Shown here: in pieces, positions 1-11,329 of the stretch
Numbering within the stretch: position 1 is the stretch's first letter
Layout: each line of letters begins with the position of its first letter
The notes under the pieces: generated by a model
Seen by the model: the letters and a program-made list of their open reading frames with translations, nothing else
What the model was told of the DNA's origin: nothing
The model's database searches: none
Assembly (NCBI GenBank): GCA_003290165.1
Contig: QNQO01005791.1
Location: forward strand, 1-64,000
Length of the DNA stretch: 64,000 nucleotides
Source of the DNA: Berberis thunbergii
Taxonomy: Eukaryota > Streptophyta > Magnoliopsida > Ranunculales > Berberidaceae
Direction: 5' to 3'
Made by a program: the position numbers and the translations under genes

Positions 1-14
1 GGTAGAGTGATCTA

Positions 15-1544
15 TCATGGTACGAGCAACCTCATCATGAATTGCCTTCTCGCTGGACAACTCCTTCTCCACATCATGTAAACGTCATAAACACCATTAA
101 ATTTGGTTTTTACAGATTTGAGTTCGGTCGCAGACCTATCACGTGCACCCTCTGCTTCGACCAATGAGGCTTGAGCAACCCCAACCGCTTTGACCTGTTC
201 CGAGCATCGCGCTCTTAATGCGTCGGATTGATAAAGGACGTGGGTAAACACCAACAGCAGCACAACAACAGCACCAGGTTATGACTAGCTTGATAACTCG
301 AACCCATTACCCCTGTGTACGCAAGATGATTCATCCATCCATTATATGCCTGAGGCTATCATCAAGATGAAGGCTCGGATCCAACACAGGCATCGAAGGC
401 CTTTCCACGACCATCTGTGTCATTCGTTGATCAACTTAATCGCACCATCCTGCATGTCAAGCCGGGAAAACCAACAAAACTTTTTGTCCGATTTAACCCG
501 AATCTTTTCAGGGGTAGGTTTCGTCCAACTAATCCGCGAATAAATATGCGGGGATCCGAAAGCATGGAGGAACCACCACCAACAATCGGGAAGGAAGACG
601 GAACAGCAGGAGAACCATCCTCATCCTCTCATTGCATAGTAACCACAACAAAAGCAGAACAGTGGCAGTCCCAATGAGGGTAGAAGAGCCTAAGTGGGCG
701 AATGCTCTTTTTTTCGTTCTTCTTGAATGCCAACTTCATCTCTTCAGCCTCTTGTAGACATAAACAATTTTCCTCGTAGGCTATCTATCAATAGAACTCG
801 AATAAAGAAAAACATGAGAGTAGAATCAAGGAGTCGTTTTCTCTTCGGAACACGATCAGAACTTAGGAACAACCGCTTCGACAGACTAACAGGCCTTAGA
901 ACTTTTCTCTTATTGGAAGTGGCACCAATGCTAACAAGAGGATCAAGATCCGTAACATCCAAACTCACTTTCTTATCAATGACATCATTACCACCATCGA
1001 TAAGGGCAGCGCGGACAGCAATCTCCATAGCTTGCCTCTCAGTTGGCAGAGCTTGTTCAACTTCATTCATACTATACAAACCGTTGCGCTCCACGATGAC
1101 ATCAGAAAGATAGGTGTCCAAAGGAACCACAGGAAGCTGCAAAAAAACTCATTGATAATATGTTCCTCCGCAGTCAATTGCAGATTCCTCATCTTGTTGG
1201 GAACCCAAAAAGAACTCACTATTTGCTGACTCCGTGAATCAAAGTAGCCAGAACAGACAGAAGCGTAGAACCAATCCTGCAACCAACCTCTGATGTCATC
1301 GTTAAGATTGCCAAAACATGCAGGAATACGAAGAAAAACAAGTAATCTTGGTTGCCAACAGACCGACCACCGAGTGCAAGATTCTAGTAGTCAAAGGAAT
1401 ACCAAAAAGGATGAAAATTGCATATGTGAAAACCATAACCCTCCAGCCGTTATGGCCCATCTGAGCAGGAGAAATATCCAGAAAGTCTAAATAAGCCCAG
1501 AATAACTCTGGAGCTAGAAAACAAAAATCGGAGTGAAACATCAT
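15..1544 (-). pseudogene. Antisense ORF remnant of element A, PMD/gag-like protein with coiled coil
   Basis: Four minus-strand open segments (1544-1302, 1282-1067, 1142-744, 263-15) lie in shifting frames but read as one decayed protein. The first has SPAQMGHNGWRVMVF followed by a hydrophobic stretch. The second has DWFYA..FDSRSQQIVSSFWVPNK and LTAEEHIINEF. The last is an Ala/Arg/Glu-rich coiled coil (SLVEAEGARDRSATELKSV). From memory, this order (an SPAQ-NGWR block, a W-P-K block, then a coiled coil) is that of a protein often annotated in plants as a putative plant transposon or retrotransposon protein. It runs opposite to the LTR, as the antisense ORFs of Tat-lineage elements (for example Grande, Retand) do. 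It is broken by frameshifts. The family assignment is an inference. Confidence 0.5.
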
Positions 1545-1882
1545 GTGGGTAAAGTGGCAATATACCCTTCCTCAGACGACAAGGACTGTCATTCTAACGA
1601 GGTAGAATGATCTCAAGGTCAGAAGGAAATAAACCTGTCACGATTTCCTTTATACAACTGAGCAATGAAGAGACTACTCATGGTGACGACGTGCAGGAAT
1701 ATATGGCGTGTGAAATCCAAAAAATATGTGCGAAAATGAACGAATAAAGAAATGATCGAGACGAATTGACCCGACTGAAAGTTGCTAACAACATTAAGTT
1801 CAAAGCAAAGATAGAATTAGAATACTAACCGCCACACAGTTAGTTGATAATGAACATACTCACTAACTAAGAGAGGAGTAGT

Positions 1883-2449
1883 TGATGATACATCAAAATA
1901 GACTGTCATCGAAGCCATACGCATGACAACGAACATCCATCACAAGGATTTGGCTTCCCATCTATTGGGCTAGCTTGTAAAGCCAAGAAGGTTTAAATAA
2001 ACCATAAAGAACCAAATAAGGCCTACTATAAGAAGACATAATCAAAGCTCGAATCCATACCCGAATGAATCAAAGTCCAAATCAGGCCCGACATGACTTC
2101 TCTCATAAAGAAGAGGAACATTGCCCAAAAAGATTTGTGGAAGGAGTTATGCCTCCACAAACACATCTCCATAAAGGATGAGACTGTTACAAGAAACATC
2201 TCCTTTCATTGCACCTCACATGCTTAAGTCATGCAGAGAATTAACCACGGCCATTATAAAAGGTAAAGGGAACATTCGAACAAAGATATGTAACTTTAAC
2301 TGAGTTTTGTCCAAATTTACTTCATTCTTCGAACAGAGTTGTTGAGTTAAGCATCGGAGTGCCTTCGACCATAAAAAAAGGTGGTCATTGATAGTCTAAC
2401 ATCTATTTTGCAGGTCAAACTCACAGGAAATCGAGATTTGGACGCATCA
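1883..2449 (+). repeat. 3' LTR of element A
   Basis: The LTR starts TGATGATA and ends GCATCA (TG...CA rule). Its 3' half matches 37690-37871 and 41370-41533. The shared blocks include the ACTTTAACTG(A/T)GTTTTGTCC stretch and the GTGCCTTCG block. The 5' half differs from B, so A is a divergent subfamily. Confidence 0.7.
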
Positions 2450-2532
<83 letters not shown>

Positions 2533-2563
2533 TTGTTTTATATTATTATTATTATTATTATTA

Positions 2564-2594
<31 letters not shown>
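2450..2594. repeat. (ATT)n microsatellite
   Basis: About 145 bp of almost uninterrupted ATT repeats, broken by a short TTTTGTTTTATA island near 2531-2543. It starts directly after the LTR of element A. A 78-codon poly-Ile/Leu reading frame across it is an artefact of the repeat. Confidence 0.95.
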
Positions 2595-2622
2595 TGGGGG
2601 CGATGAGGGGGAGTTAAATATA

Positions 2623-2815
2623 CTAGGGTGTTGACGCGCTCTAGTGCGCGGATATTAAATACTTTTTTTATTATCCTACAACTTTCAATAATGAGTGAAA
2701 GTTATCATTGAATTCTAAATAAAATAATTATTTATAATTTTAAGGGTATATGTATAGTTTACAAATAATTAAGGGCTTCGAATAAATGATTTTAGGGGCT
2801 TATATATAATTAACA
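2623..2815 (-). mobile_element. Helitron-like 3' terminus, copy 1
   Basis: Read on the minus strand, the segment ends in CTAG (2626-2623) followed by T. Eight nt upstream is a GC hairpin with stem CGCGC/GCGCG (2635-2639 and 2646-2650). Hairpin, short spacer, CTRR, then host T is the known 3' signature of Helitrons. The adjoining roughly 190 bp recurs at 12862-13055 with many substitutions but the same organisation. No 5' TC end or RepHel protein was identified, so this is a fragment or a non-autonomous copy. Confidence 0.5.
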
Positions 2816-2818
2816 AAT

Positions 2819-2825
2819 ATTATTA

Positions 2826-2865
<40 letters not shown>

Positions 2866-2877
2866 AATTATTATTAT
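2819..2877. repeat. (ATT)n/(TTAA) microsatellite
   Basis: A second AT-only tract of ATT and TTAATTA units, lying between the Helitron-like end and the LTR of element C. Confidence 0.9.
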
Positions 2878-2963
2878 TGAGGTAGTCGAATCCTGCTCTC
2901 TTTGATCTTAACCAAGACCTGCACAGGGAATGCACGTGAACCAAGGACCACTATTGTGGTGGT
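2878..2963 (-). repeat. LTR of element C, distal part (cut off by TR-GAG insertion)
   Basis: This is the far end of a minus-strand LTR that continues at 10593. The TR-GAG element at 2964-10592 sits between the two parts and is flanked on both sides by GTGGT (2959-2963 and 10593-10597). Joined, the LTR would be about 680 bp, with TGATGATACA at its start (11190 going down) and ACCTCA at its end (2878). Confidence 0.55.
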
Positions 2964-4764
2964 TGATTACACCCAAACAGTACACGCGGTCAATTGCAGT
3001 AAAGAATGTGGTGCCGATCCCACGAGGAAAAACGATCTACAAAATAAGGGTAAGAAAAACAAACTATGCGAAACTAAAGTTAATAAATTCTAACAAATTT
3101 AAATACGAAATTGAATTTAATTTAATGAAAATTAAGTTTGAAAAAATCACAAGGTTCCAAGAATCCCTCCTAGACTTCACGCGCCAACTAGTATTGATTC
3201 GCTATGATGACTCAACTACGTGTTTCACATCCCAAACGACGTAATCGGAAAAATAATCTTTTAATCATTAATATACCCTAATGTAAATGAATTTTAGATT
3301 TCACTTCTTCTAAGAAACACAAAGGTCTGTCATATGTGATATCCTAAACTTACGATATATCTGGAGACAATACCGCAATAAATGACGGTCACATATAACT
3401 AACCTACCGGAATCAATTAATTCTTAAACATTCCACATATAAGAAAAGCGTGACTAAACTTATATGGAGAAGAAAAGATAATCACCGGAATAAAAATAAT
3501 CTACAAAGAAATCTATGAAATCCTTGTCACTAGAACAACATAAATTTCTATATAAATAAAGTGAGAATCATTAAACATCATTATTCATCGGGAAAACTCA
3601 AGGCGAATCAAATGCTAATTTAGTGCGCTACATCTAGGAGTTCGCCTCTTCACCTTGCGTGGGGTTTAGTGACTCATGGTGGTGGTGGTCACAGCATCAG
3701 TGGAGGAGGAATCCATCACTTACTGTACGTGCACGAATCCCGAGAAAAATAGCTAAATTTGCACTGTGGTGGCTCTTACAGGTTTCGGGGTGTCAATAGC
3801 CAAAACTGTTTTGAAGAACAGTTTTCTCCCGCCCGAATTTGCGCGTCTCTGGTTCGGCCTTCGTTTCCAGCCACGGCCCCCTGCTCCGCCGCTTCTGCTT
3901 CGCTCCTCGCGAGTGTCTTCTCCTCTCGACCGGCTCCTGTACCTGCAAGAACAGAGAGAGAGAGTGAGGAGCAACGAGAGGTGGAAGCGAAACAGGGAGC
4001 GCCTCCCTGTCGAGTGCTCTGTTCACAGCGGTGATGGTGGTGGTTGTGTGGTCTGTTTCGGCGGTGGTCGAGAGAGAGAGAGAGAAGTGGAGGAGGGAGA
4101 GACCGTGGAGAAGATAGAAAGCGGAACGAGGGCGAGGAACAGGGAGGTGCCCTGTTTTGCGGCGGTGTTGTGCTCGGGTGATGGTGGCTATGAGAGAGAG
4201 AGAGAGATGGTGGTGGCGGCTGTGTTCTGGACAGAGAGGATGGTGGTCTGTTTTGGTGGCGAGGTGAGGTTTATAGCATGAAACAGGGGCGTGACACGGT
4301 GGTTAGTGATGGTGGCGAGATGGTGGTTGGTTAGTGGCGAGAAATCTCTGTCTCTGCCCCGGTGGAGGTGGTGATGGTGGCTGAAAAAGAGAGAGGAAGA
4401 AAAAACGTGGAAGAGGCCTCCCAAGAGAAGGGAAAAGAGAAACCTAAATAGGGTTCCCCTATTTCCTTGTTAGGCTGGGCTTAGGTTTCTAGCTTTCGGG
4501 GGCTTGGGCTTGGGCTTGATTAGATTAAGTGGTTATAGGCTTACTTGGGCTAAGTTTAGAGATGTGAACCACTATTTTGTACCACCGCTAGAATCAACAA
4601 ATTAATCATCTCCTCAAATTGTCGCCTTAATGCGATTTTGTCGTTCACGAGCGCAAATTCCTACAAAAACATGAAAAATGAAATAATTAGAATAAAATAT
4701 ATTAATTTAAGCACTAACATATATAAATTAAGGGATATATTTTGTAATAATTACGTGTATATCA
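2964..4764 (-). repeat. 3' LTR of TR-GAG copy 1
   Basis: The LTR reads TGATATACAC... to ...GTAATCA on the minus strand. It is nearly identical to 8752-10592, with small indels (for example, extra GA-rich bases in the 5' copy near 9925-10005). The 3.75-4.4 kb part is GA/TG-rich, so open frames there (up to 171 codons) are compositional and not supported as genes. Confidence 0.85.
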
Positions 4765-4778
4765 AATACCCCCAAACC
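4765..4778 (-). promoter_or_regulatory. Polypurine tract of TR-GAG copy 1
   Basis: On the minus strand this reads GGTTTGGGGGTATT directly before the TG that starts the 3' LTR. It is the expected plus-strand primer site, and the same motif precedes the 3' LTR of copy 2. Confidence 0.7.
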
Positions 4779-7052
4779 TATATTTTGCTAGTCCTCGAGC
4801 AAAACAAAATAAAGAATAAAATCCTAACTCACTTTCGTAGGAATCACGGTTGCACTTACCTTAACGTGCAACAAGGCTTTAAACCTCTAGATTACCTCTA
4901 GAGGACGAGTTATAGTCTCGTGAGGGTTTCCAGAAATGCTACCCCCCAAACATTACTGACTCAATAAAACAAAATCTATTTTCTAAAAAACATAATGCAA
5001 AACATATGAACATTCCCTTTTATTTCCCTTAGAGTATTTTTCTGATTGCTTATAATTCGAGAAAAACAACAAACTAAAACTGTCACAAAAGTATATCAAT
5101 AGAGTACAATAATTTAATAGTATCTAAAGGTTAAATAAATTTCATAATCATTCTCAACTCGAAGTGTGTGTGTGAGGAGCCTTATCAACATAACTCTTCA
5201 TCTCATAGTAAAGATGTTACAAGATAACCTTTAGAAAAGACGTTTCGACTACAATTCTCTCATGTCGCTCAGAAATGAAACGCTCAGAGATTGGGCACTC
5301 AGTTTATATGTGAGGAAAAAATATACTATGAAAATGCAAACGTCTCACATATAATTATCATGAAAAATGGAATTTTCAAAGAGTGAAATGAATATGATCT
5401 CATGGACCGGAATTGATTATTTGAATTACTTTGAGACATAGTCTTACAATTCAATCTCCACATCTATTAAGCTAACTTTCACTCAAGATCAATCAGGTCT
5501 TTACTAGGTTCTATTGGGGCTTGGATTATGGCAAACAATAAGGGACAAAAAGGATACAAAGATTTTCTGAGAATGGATACACCCTTGAATAAAACATAGG
5601 GCATTGAAGAACAAATCAATGTTGTACACCATTAACTTTTTCTTCATTATTTCTTCTTCAATCGCATTTTTTTTTTGACATGCTTTTCCCCATTGATACA
5701 ATCCAACACTTTTACTTCGAGGGCGCATGAAATATCTTTTTTTTTATATTTTTTATTTGCCCATTCCATAAATATATCTCACCGGATACATTCTCAGAAA
5801 ATTGGGTAAGGATAAAATAATAAAGGTATTACTCCTTGGTTGGAGTAGGTATTGGAAATGGGGATAATAAAGAAAATGCTATCTAAAGGCTCAAAGGGTT
5901 GTAAATGGATATTTATTATTGGGTAGGCTAAAAGGCTAAAAATGGTTTAAAGAAAGAAATGCCTATACCACTTCATAAGTTCTAGTTAGTACTAGGACAT
6001 CTCAACTAAATAAAGCAAGAAGTTATAGTGTAAAGATTCAATTTTTATGTCATTCTTTAAGCAATCAATGACAAAATCAAGAATAATGAGATCATCAACG
6101 AAATAGTGTGGACTCAAGAAAATCAGAGTGAAATTAATAACCCTCAAGAAATAAAGAATGACTCAAAACTCACAAGGGTTAAGTCTCCACTGTTATTATA
6201 AGGTTTTCTAGTTCAATACCTCACTAATCAACTTCAAATCATGTTGACTTGGCTTATAGTGCATGAATAGTCGAGTTGAAAAGTCTCACGAAATACATCT
6301 AACATAAGGATAATATCAAATATCATGTTTTCCAATAATATAACTATGTGACACGTGTTAGTATGTGTCTTCTCAAAATTAAAGGCAACAAAAAAATATT
6401 CTCTAAAAAACTCAAAACCTCTTTTTTTTTTTTTATTCACCAAGAGTTCAGATTTCAAATGCATTTTCAAGAAGATTTTACACAATTACCATAATCATCT
6501 AAGTATTCAATGGAGATTAAGTAGAACACAAAAATGACTCGGTTTAATTGTAAAATACGTTTTAAACTCAAAGATTTTTAAAAATTGCATAAAAAAAATC
6601 TAGTAAACCACACCCCCAAACCTAAAGAAAACATTGTCCTCAATGTATAAAATAATAATCATGACAAATCAAGGCAAAAGAAAATAGGAAGGTTTGAATG
6701 ATATTACCATGGTAAAGCTTTTTACCAATTTCGATGAAATCTTCCACCAATGAACGCTCAGAAACATAAGAATCGTGGAGTTTTCATTAGAAATTGATAA
6801 AATGCAAACTCGACATTAACAAAGAAAAAAAAATGCAAGTTGTAAGTCAAAACTATTATGGAGCTAACGAGTATGAGTGAAACACAACTAAATAGGGTAC
6901 TCGAAAATCAATCCACACTAACAGCAAAGACACACAACTAAGGCTAGGCTGCCTCCTAAGAGCGCTTGGTTTAACGTCTTCAGCCCGACATATATTCTCC
7001 CTCATGAAAGATATACCATGAAGTGACGAGGGAGAACATAGGGAACATTCAC
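4779..7052 (-). other. Non-coding 3' interior of TR-GAG copy 1
   Basis: AT-rich sequence without a credible reading frame. Parts match the corresponding interior of copy 2 in reverse (for example 6840-6960 against about 32230-32350), so it is a conserved part of the element rather than random filler. The normal pol genes are missing here. Confidence 0.6.
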
Positions 7053-7283
7053 CTACAAACCTAATCTATGATATAAATGAGTCAAAAGGGTTAAGGAATT
7101 GTATACCAACAACCTGAAAAGTTGAGGATCAGTCCACTCAAAAATAGCAACCACCTGATGTTTCCTCTTGATAGTACATAGATCCTTGATGATCCTCGCA
7201 TAAGTTGATACCTGTTTAATCACATGCAGCAAAGGTAAGTTAATTTTAACATGTTTCAATGGTTCTAGAATTTCACCATGCAT
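7053..7283 (-). pseudogene. Pre-protease remnant of Gag-Pol, TR-GAG copy 1
   Basis: The frame contains VKINLPLLHVIKQVSTYARI and IKDLCTIKRK, the segment that precedes the aspartic protease in Athila-type polyproteins (family pattern I/V-N-I-P-L-L-x-x-I-x-Q-V-P-x-Y-A-K-F-L-K-D-L-C). It then runs straight into FEWTDPQLFRLL. Copy 2 also carries this FEWTDPQLFRLL block, so the deletion of pol seems to predate both insertions. Confidence 0.6.
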
Positions 7284-7370
7284 TTTCGATTTCTTTCCAG
7301 TAGGTCGTAGTGCTTGAGGAAAAGGAACTGATACTGGAATATTCTTGTTGGGCCCATCCTCAGGGATGCT

Positions 7371-8441
7371 CTAATTTGCACTTGGGGAGGTGCCTATAGT
7401 CGTGGACGAGCTTGACCCATCTAAAATCTTACCACTCCGAGTAGTGATGGCATTAACCTCTTTGACATTCTGAGAGTCTGAAGTAGAAGTTTGTGTCATA
7501 AGTTGGCCCTTCGGATTTGCTTGAGGCTGTGACGGAAATTGGCCCCGAGCTTGTACTGTTAATGAATTTGTCAGCTTGGTTATTTGGCTTTTGATCTCCT
7601 TGTTCTCCTCTGCCAACTGTGTCAATGCAACCTCAATTTTTTGATTAGTTTTACCTTGTGCCTCTATAAATGCATGTAATGTGTCTAATAAGGAAATTCT
7701 GTTAGATTGTGCATTGTATGGAGGTGCAGGGTATGACCTAGGTGGTTGTGCCTGTGAGTGTGTAGGTTGGTCGGCCTCGGACCTCCAGCAAAAGTTAGGG
7801 TGATCTCTCCAGCCAGAATTGTAAGTGTTAGAGAATGGTGAATAAGGCTTCTTGTACATCCCTAAGGTGTTACATTGTTCCTCATAAACCCCTCTCATCT
7901 CAGTTAAGGTTGGGCAATCCTGTGAGAAGTGTTCAACTCCCCCGCATATAAAACAGGTGTCTTGTAGCTCAACTCTTGCAACAATATGTGTGGGTCTACC
8001 ATCCTTGGTCTTAAGTGCCTCTAACTCCCTAGTTACTCTATCAAATTGGGTTCTAAGGCTATCCTCTTCCCTAAGTTGGTAAACTCCAGCTGAATGTGTT
8101 ATATCCGTGCTCTCAGTAGCACTTGGACCACCCCAAGTATGAGCCTTTTCAGCCAAGTCATTCAGGTACTCAATGGCCTCGTCAGGGTCCTTTTGCAAAA
8201 ACTCTCCATTGCACATCATCTCAAGGAACTGACGTTCTCTACTGGTGAGCCCCTCATAAAAATAAGTGACTAAGCGCCAATTCTCATACCCATGGTGTGG
8301 GCATGTATTCAAAAGATCCTTGAACCTTTCCCATGCTTGATATAATGTCTCGCTATTCTTTTGGGTGAAGGTAGAAATCTGTCTCTTTAGACCGTTGGTT
8401 TTGTGGTGAGGAAAATATTTATTAAAAATTGCTTGGGTCAT
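7371..8441 (-). CDS. Gag polyprotein of TR-GAG copy 1 (N-terminus broken)
   Basis: A 356-codon open frame with a typical plant gypsy Gag layout. Residues 1-100 match the retrotransposon gag domain (ETLYQAWERFKDLLNTCPHH, YFYEGL, GEFL). A CCHC zinc knuckle CX2CX4HX4C spans residues 163-176. After it come a Pro/Gln-rich linker with GWRDHPNFCW, a coiled-coil-like Gln/Lys/Glu stretch (about 265-290), and the ITTRSGK motif near the end. The frame upstream (8442-8580) still encodes recognisable Gag (KEKVKSWLYSLRP), but a stop and a long A-run separate it, so the N-terminal part is out of frame. It packages element RNA in virus-like particles. Confidence 0.85.
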   Translation of the reverse strand: MTQAIFNKYFPHHKTNGLKRQISTFTQKNSETLYQAWERFKDLLNTCPHHGYENWRLVTYFYEGLTSRERQFLEMMCNGEFLQKDPDEAIEYLNDLAEKAHTWGGPSATESTDITHSAGVYQLREEDSLRTQFDRVTRELEALKTKDGRPTHIVARVELQDTCFICGGVEHFSQDCPTLTEMRGVYEEQCNTLGMYKKPYSPFSNTYNSGWRDHPNFCWRSEADQPTHSQAQPPRSYPAPPYNAQSNRISLLDTLHAFIEAQGKTNQKIEVALTQLAEENKEIKSQITKLTNSLTVQARGQFPSQPQANPKGQLMTQTSTSDSQNVKEVNAITTRSGKILDGSSSSTTIGTSPSAN

Positions 8442-8729
8442 CTCCTCCTACGAACCTATAGACCTTGGTCGCAAAGAGTATAGCCAACTCTTCACTTTTT
8501 CCTTAAGGGAAAAAGGAAAAAAAAAAAAACCTTAGTCTAACCGAGTCTACAGCCTCAACTTTGTTGTGAAAGGTGGCCACAAATTTATTTTTTTTTATTT
8601 TAAAAATTTTTTATTTAGAAATAAAATAAAAATTAAATTGGACCTAAAACTTAAAAATATAATAAAATAAAATGAAAAATGAGCAAGAAAGATAATACCC
8701 GAAACCTTCCTTGTAGAATGACGCTTGTT

Positions 8730-8746
8730 CCCCGGCAACGTCGCCA
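8730..8746 (-). promoter_or_regulatory. tRNA-Asp primer binding site, TR-GAG copy 1
   Basis: On the minus strand TGGCGACGTTGCCGGGG starts 5 nt after the 5' LTR. It is complementary to the 3' end of plant tRNA-Asp except for one base (A for C at the sixth position). The tRNA sequence is from memory. Confidence 0.75.
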
Positions 8747-8751
8747 AAATT

Positions 8752-10592
8752 TGATTACGCCCAAACAGTACACGCGGTCAATTACAGTAAAGAATGGGGT
8801 GTCGATCCCACGAGGAAAAACGATCTACAAAATAAGGTTAAGGAAAACAAACTATGCGAAACTAAAGTTAATAAATTCTAACAAATTTAAAATACGAAAT
8901 TGAATTTAATTTAATGAAAATTAAGTTTGGAAAAATCACAAGGTTCCAAGAATCCCTCCTAGACTTCACGCGCCAACTAGTATTGATTCGCTATGATGAC
9001 TCAACTACGTGTTTCACATCCCAAACGACGTAATCGGAAAAATAATCTTTTAATCATTAATATACCGTAATGTAAATGAATTGTAGATTTCAATTCTTCT
9101 AAGAAAACACAATGGTTTGTCATATGTGATATCCTAAACTTACGATATATCCGGAGACAATACCGTAATAAATGACGGTCATATATAACTAACCTACCGG
9201 AATCAATTAATTCTTAAACATTCCACACATAAGAAAAGCGTGACTAAACTTATATGGAGAAGAAAAGATAATCACCGGAATAAAAATAATCTACAAAGAA
9301 ATCTATGAAATCCTTGTCACTAAAACAACATAAATTTCTATATTAAATAAAAGTGAGAATCATTAAACATCATTATTCATCGTGAAAACTCAAAGCGAAT
9401 CAAATGCTAATTTAGTGCGTTACATCTAGGAGTTCACCTCTTCACCTTGCGTGGGGTTTAGTGACTCATGGTGGTGGTGGTCACAGCATCAGTGGAGGAG
9501 GAATCCATCACTTTTTGTACGCGCACGAATCCCGAGAAAAATAGCTAAATTTGCACTGTGGTGGCTCTTACAGGTTCTCACGATCTCAATAGCCAAAACT
9601 GTTTTTCAGTTTTGAAAAACAGTTTTCTCCCACCCGAATTCGCGCGTCTCTGGCTCGACCTTCGTCTCCAGCGCACCGCCCCCTGCTCCGCCGCTTCTGC
9701 TTCGCTCCTCGCGAGTGTCTTCTCCTCTCGACCAGCTCTTGTACCTGCAAGAACAGAGAGAGAGTGTGAGGAGCAACGAGAGGTGGAAGCGAAACAAGGA
9801 GCGCCTCCCTGTCGCGTGCTCTGTTCACAGCGGTGATGGTGGTGGTTGCGTGGTCTGTTTCGGCGGTGGTCGAGAGAGAGAGAAAAGTGGAGGAGGGAGA
9901 GACCATTGAGAAGAGAGAAAGCGAAACGAGGGCGAGGAACAGGGAGCGAAACAGGGAGGTGCCCTGTTTCGCGGCGGTGTTGTGCACGCGGTGGTGGTAG
10001 TGGTGCTCGGGTGATGGTGGCTATGAGAGAGAGAGAGAGATGGTGGTGGCAGCTGTGTTCTGAACAGAGAGGATGGTGGTCTGTTTTGGTGGCGAGGTGA
10101 GGTTTATAGCATGAAACAGGGGCGTGACACGGTGGTTAGTGATGGTGGCGAGATGGTGGTTGGTTAGTGGCGAGAGATCTCTGTCTCTACCCCCGGTGGA
10201 GGTGGTGATGGTGGCTGGAAAAGAGAGAGGAAGAAAAAACGTGGAAGATGCCTCCCAAGAGAAGGGAAGGGAGAAACCTAAATAAGTTCCCTTATTTCCT
10301 TGTTAGGCTGGGCTTAGGTTTCTAGCTTTCGGGGCTTGGGCTTGGGCTTGATTAGATTAAGTGGTTTTAGGCTTACTTGGGCTAAGTTTAGAGATGTAAA
10401 CCACTATTTTGTACCACCGCTAGAATCAACAAATTAATCATCTCCTCAAATTGTCGCTTTAATGCGATTTTGTCGTTCACGCACAAATTCCTACAAAACA
10501 TGAAAATGAAATAATTAGAATAAAATATATTAATTTAAGCACTAACATGTATAAATTAAGGGATATATTTTGTAATAATTACCTGTATATCA
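8752..10592 (-). repeat. 5' LTR of TR-GAG copy 1
   Basis: Same boundaries and content as 2964-4764. It ends at 10592 before the GTGGT duplication. The close match of the two LTRs by eye suggests a fairly recent insertion; the divergence was not computed. Confidence 0.85.
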
Positions 10593-11329
10593 GTGGTCGA
10601 CGACACTATGATGCTTAAGTCAGATAAGACTCGAGAAAAACTTAAAAAGTTGTAAATTGGGTTATTTAGCGTATCTTTCTTCTTCAAACCTATGTCTTAT
10701 TTAGAATGCGAGAGTCCTCGTTCGGTTAGGCCTTTGGTGGCGTAGTTTAGGGAAAGTGATCTTGCTGGAGATCCTTTCTTAGTTGGGAGTCGTCCATGTA
10801 GGAGAGTTTCCCTACACGATTTGTGGTTCTAAATCCGCAGGAGAGGTTTCCCTTTTTAAGTGTTGTCAATGCAAGGAAGTTTGCATGCATGACTTACACT
10901 TCGGTATATGTTTCCTAGTCAAAACTAATGTATTGTTGGCATGCCCATCTTAGGTTATCCCCCAGATACCTACTTAATTAGGCCTTACAGGTATTGGGCT
11001 TTACCATGTGATGTGTGGGCTTAATAGGGCCTTGCAACTTGGATCCAACTTTTTGGATTCTGCCAAATTTAGCTTAGTATCATCTTGACCTTTCTAGATT
11101 TGGTGGGTAATCAAGACTGGTTTGCTCTACTGATAAGATCATCGTGACACGTGTATGGTGTGGATTAAAGGACAATTTGGTGTATCATCAGCTACTCCCC
11201 CGAGTTGGTGGGCCAGCTCTTCGATCCATCAAGTCATGTCATAGAGGAGCTGAGCGGTCATGATTGGTTGGAGTCTGAATCGTTTCCTTGAGCGGCGCGC
11301 TTCATTAAATGGATATGCATTTACTCGAA

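Larger units (their letters stand above)
1..2449 (+). mobile_element. Gypsy-type LTR retrotransposon A, 3' portion
   Basis: The window opens inside an LTR retrotransposon. Its 3' LTR (1883-2449) begins TGATGATA after a purine-rich tract (about 1868-1881, the likely polypurine tract) and ends GCATCA. The last part of this LTR matches the LTRs of element B (37.4-41.5 kb), including the sequence around the shared GCATCA end, so the two belong to one family. The internal region 1-1882 has no reverse transcriptase or integrase that I can see. It holds an antisense coding remnant instead (see 15-1544). The 5' part lies outside the window. Confidence 0.7.
2964..10592 (-). mobile_element. Complete gag-only LTR retrotransposon (TR-GAG type), copy 1
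   Basis: A full element: two LTRs of 1.80 and 1.84 kb (2964-4764 and 8752-10592) flanked by a perfect 5-bp duplication GTGGT. On the minus strand, the primer site after the 5' LTR (8746-8730) matches the 3' end of plant tRNA-Asp with one mismatch. A polypurine tract GGTTTGGGGGTATT (4778-4765) precedes the 3' LTR. The 4-kb interior codes only for Gag (7371-8441) and a short pre-protease piece (7053-7283); reverse transcriptase, RNase H and integrase are absent. The tRNA-Asp primer and the Gag type point to the Athila/Tat branch of Ty3/gypsy. It must rely on an autonomous partner. Copy 2 lies at 27454-36120 in the opposite orientation. Confidence 0.85.

Noticed and set aside
2381..2617. 78-codon poly-Ile/poly-Leu frame
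   Set aside because: It is a translation of the (ATT)n microsatellite.
3753..4424. Open frames up to 171 codons on both strands, Arg/Glu- or Ser/His-rich
   Set aside because: They lie in the GA/TG-rich part of the TR-GAG LTR, shift between the two LTR copies, and have no domain. They are compositional.
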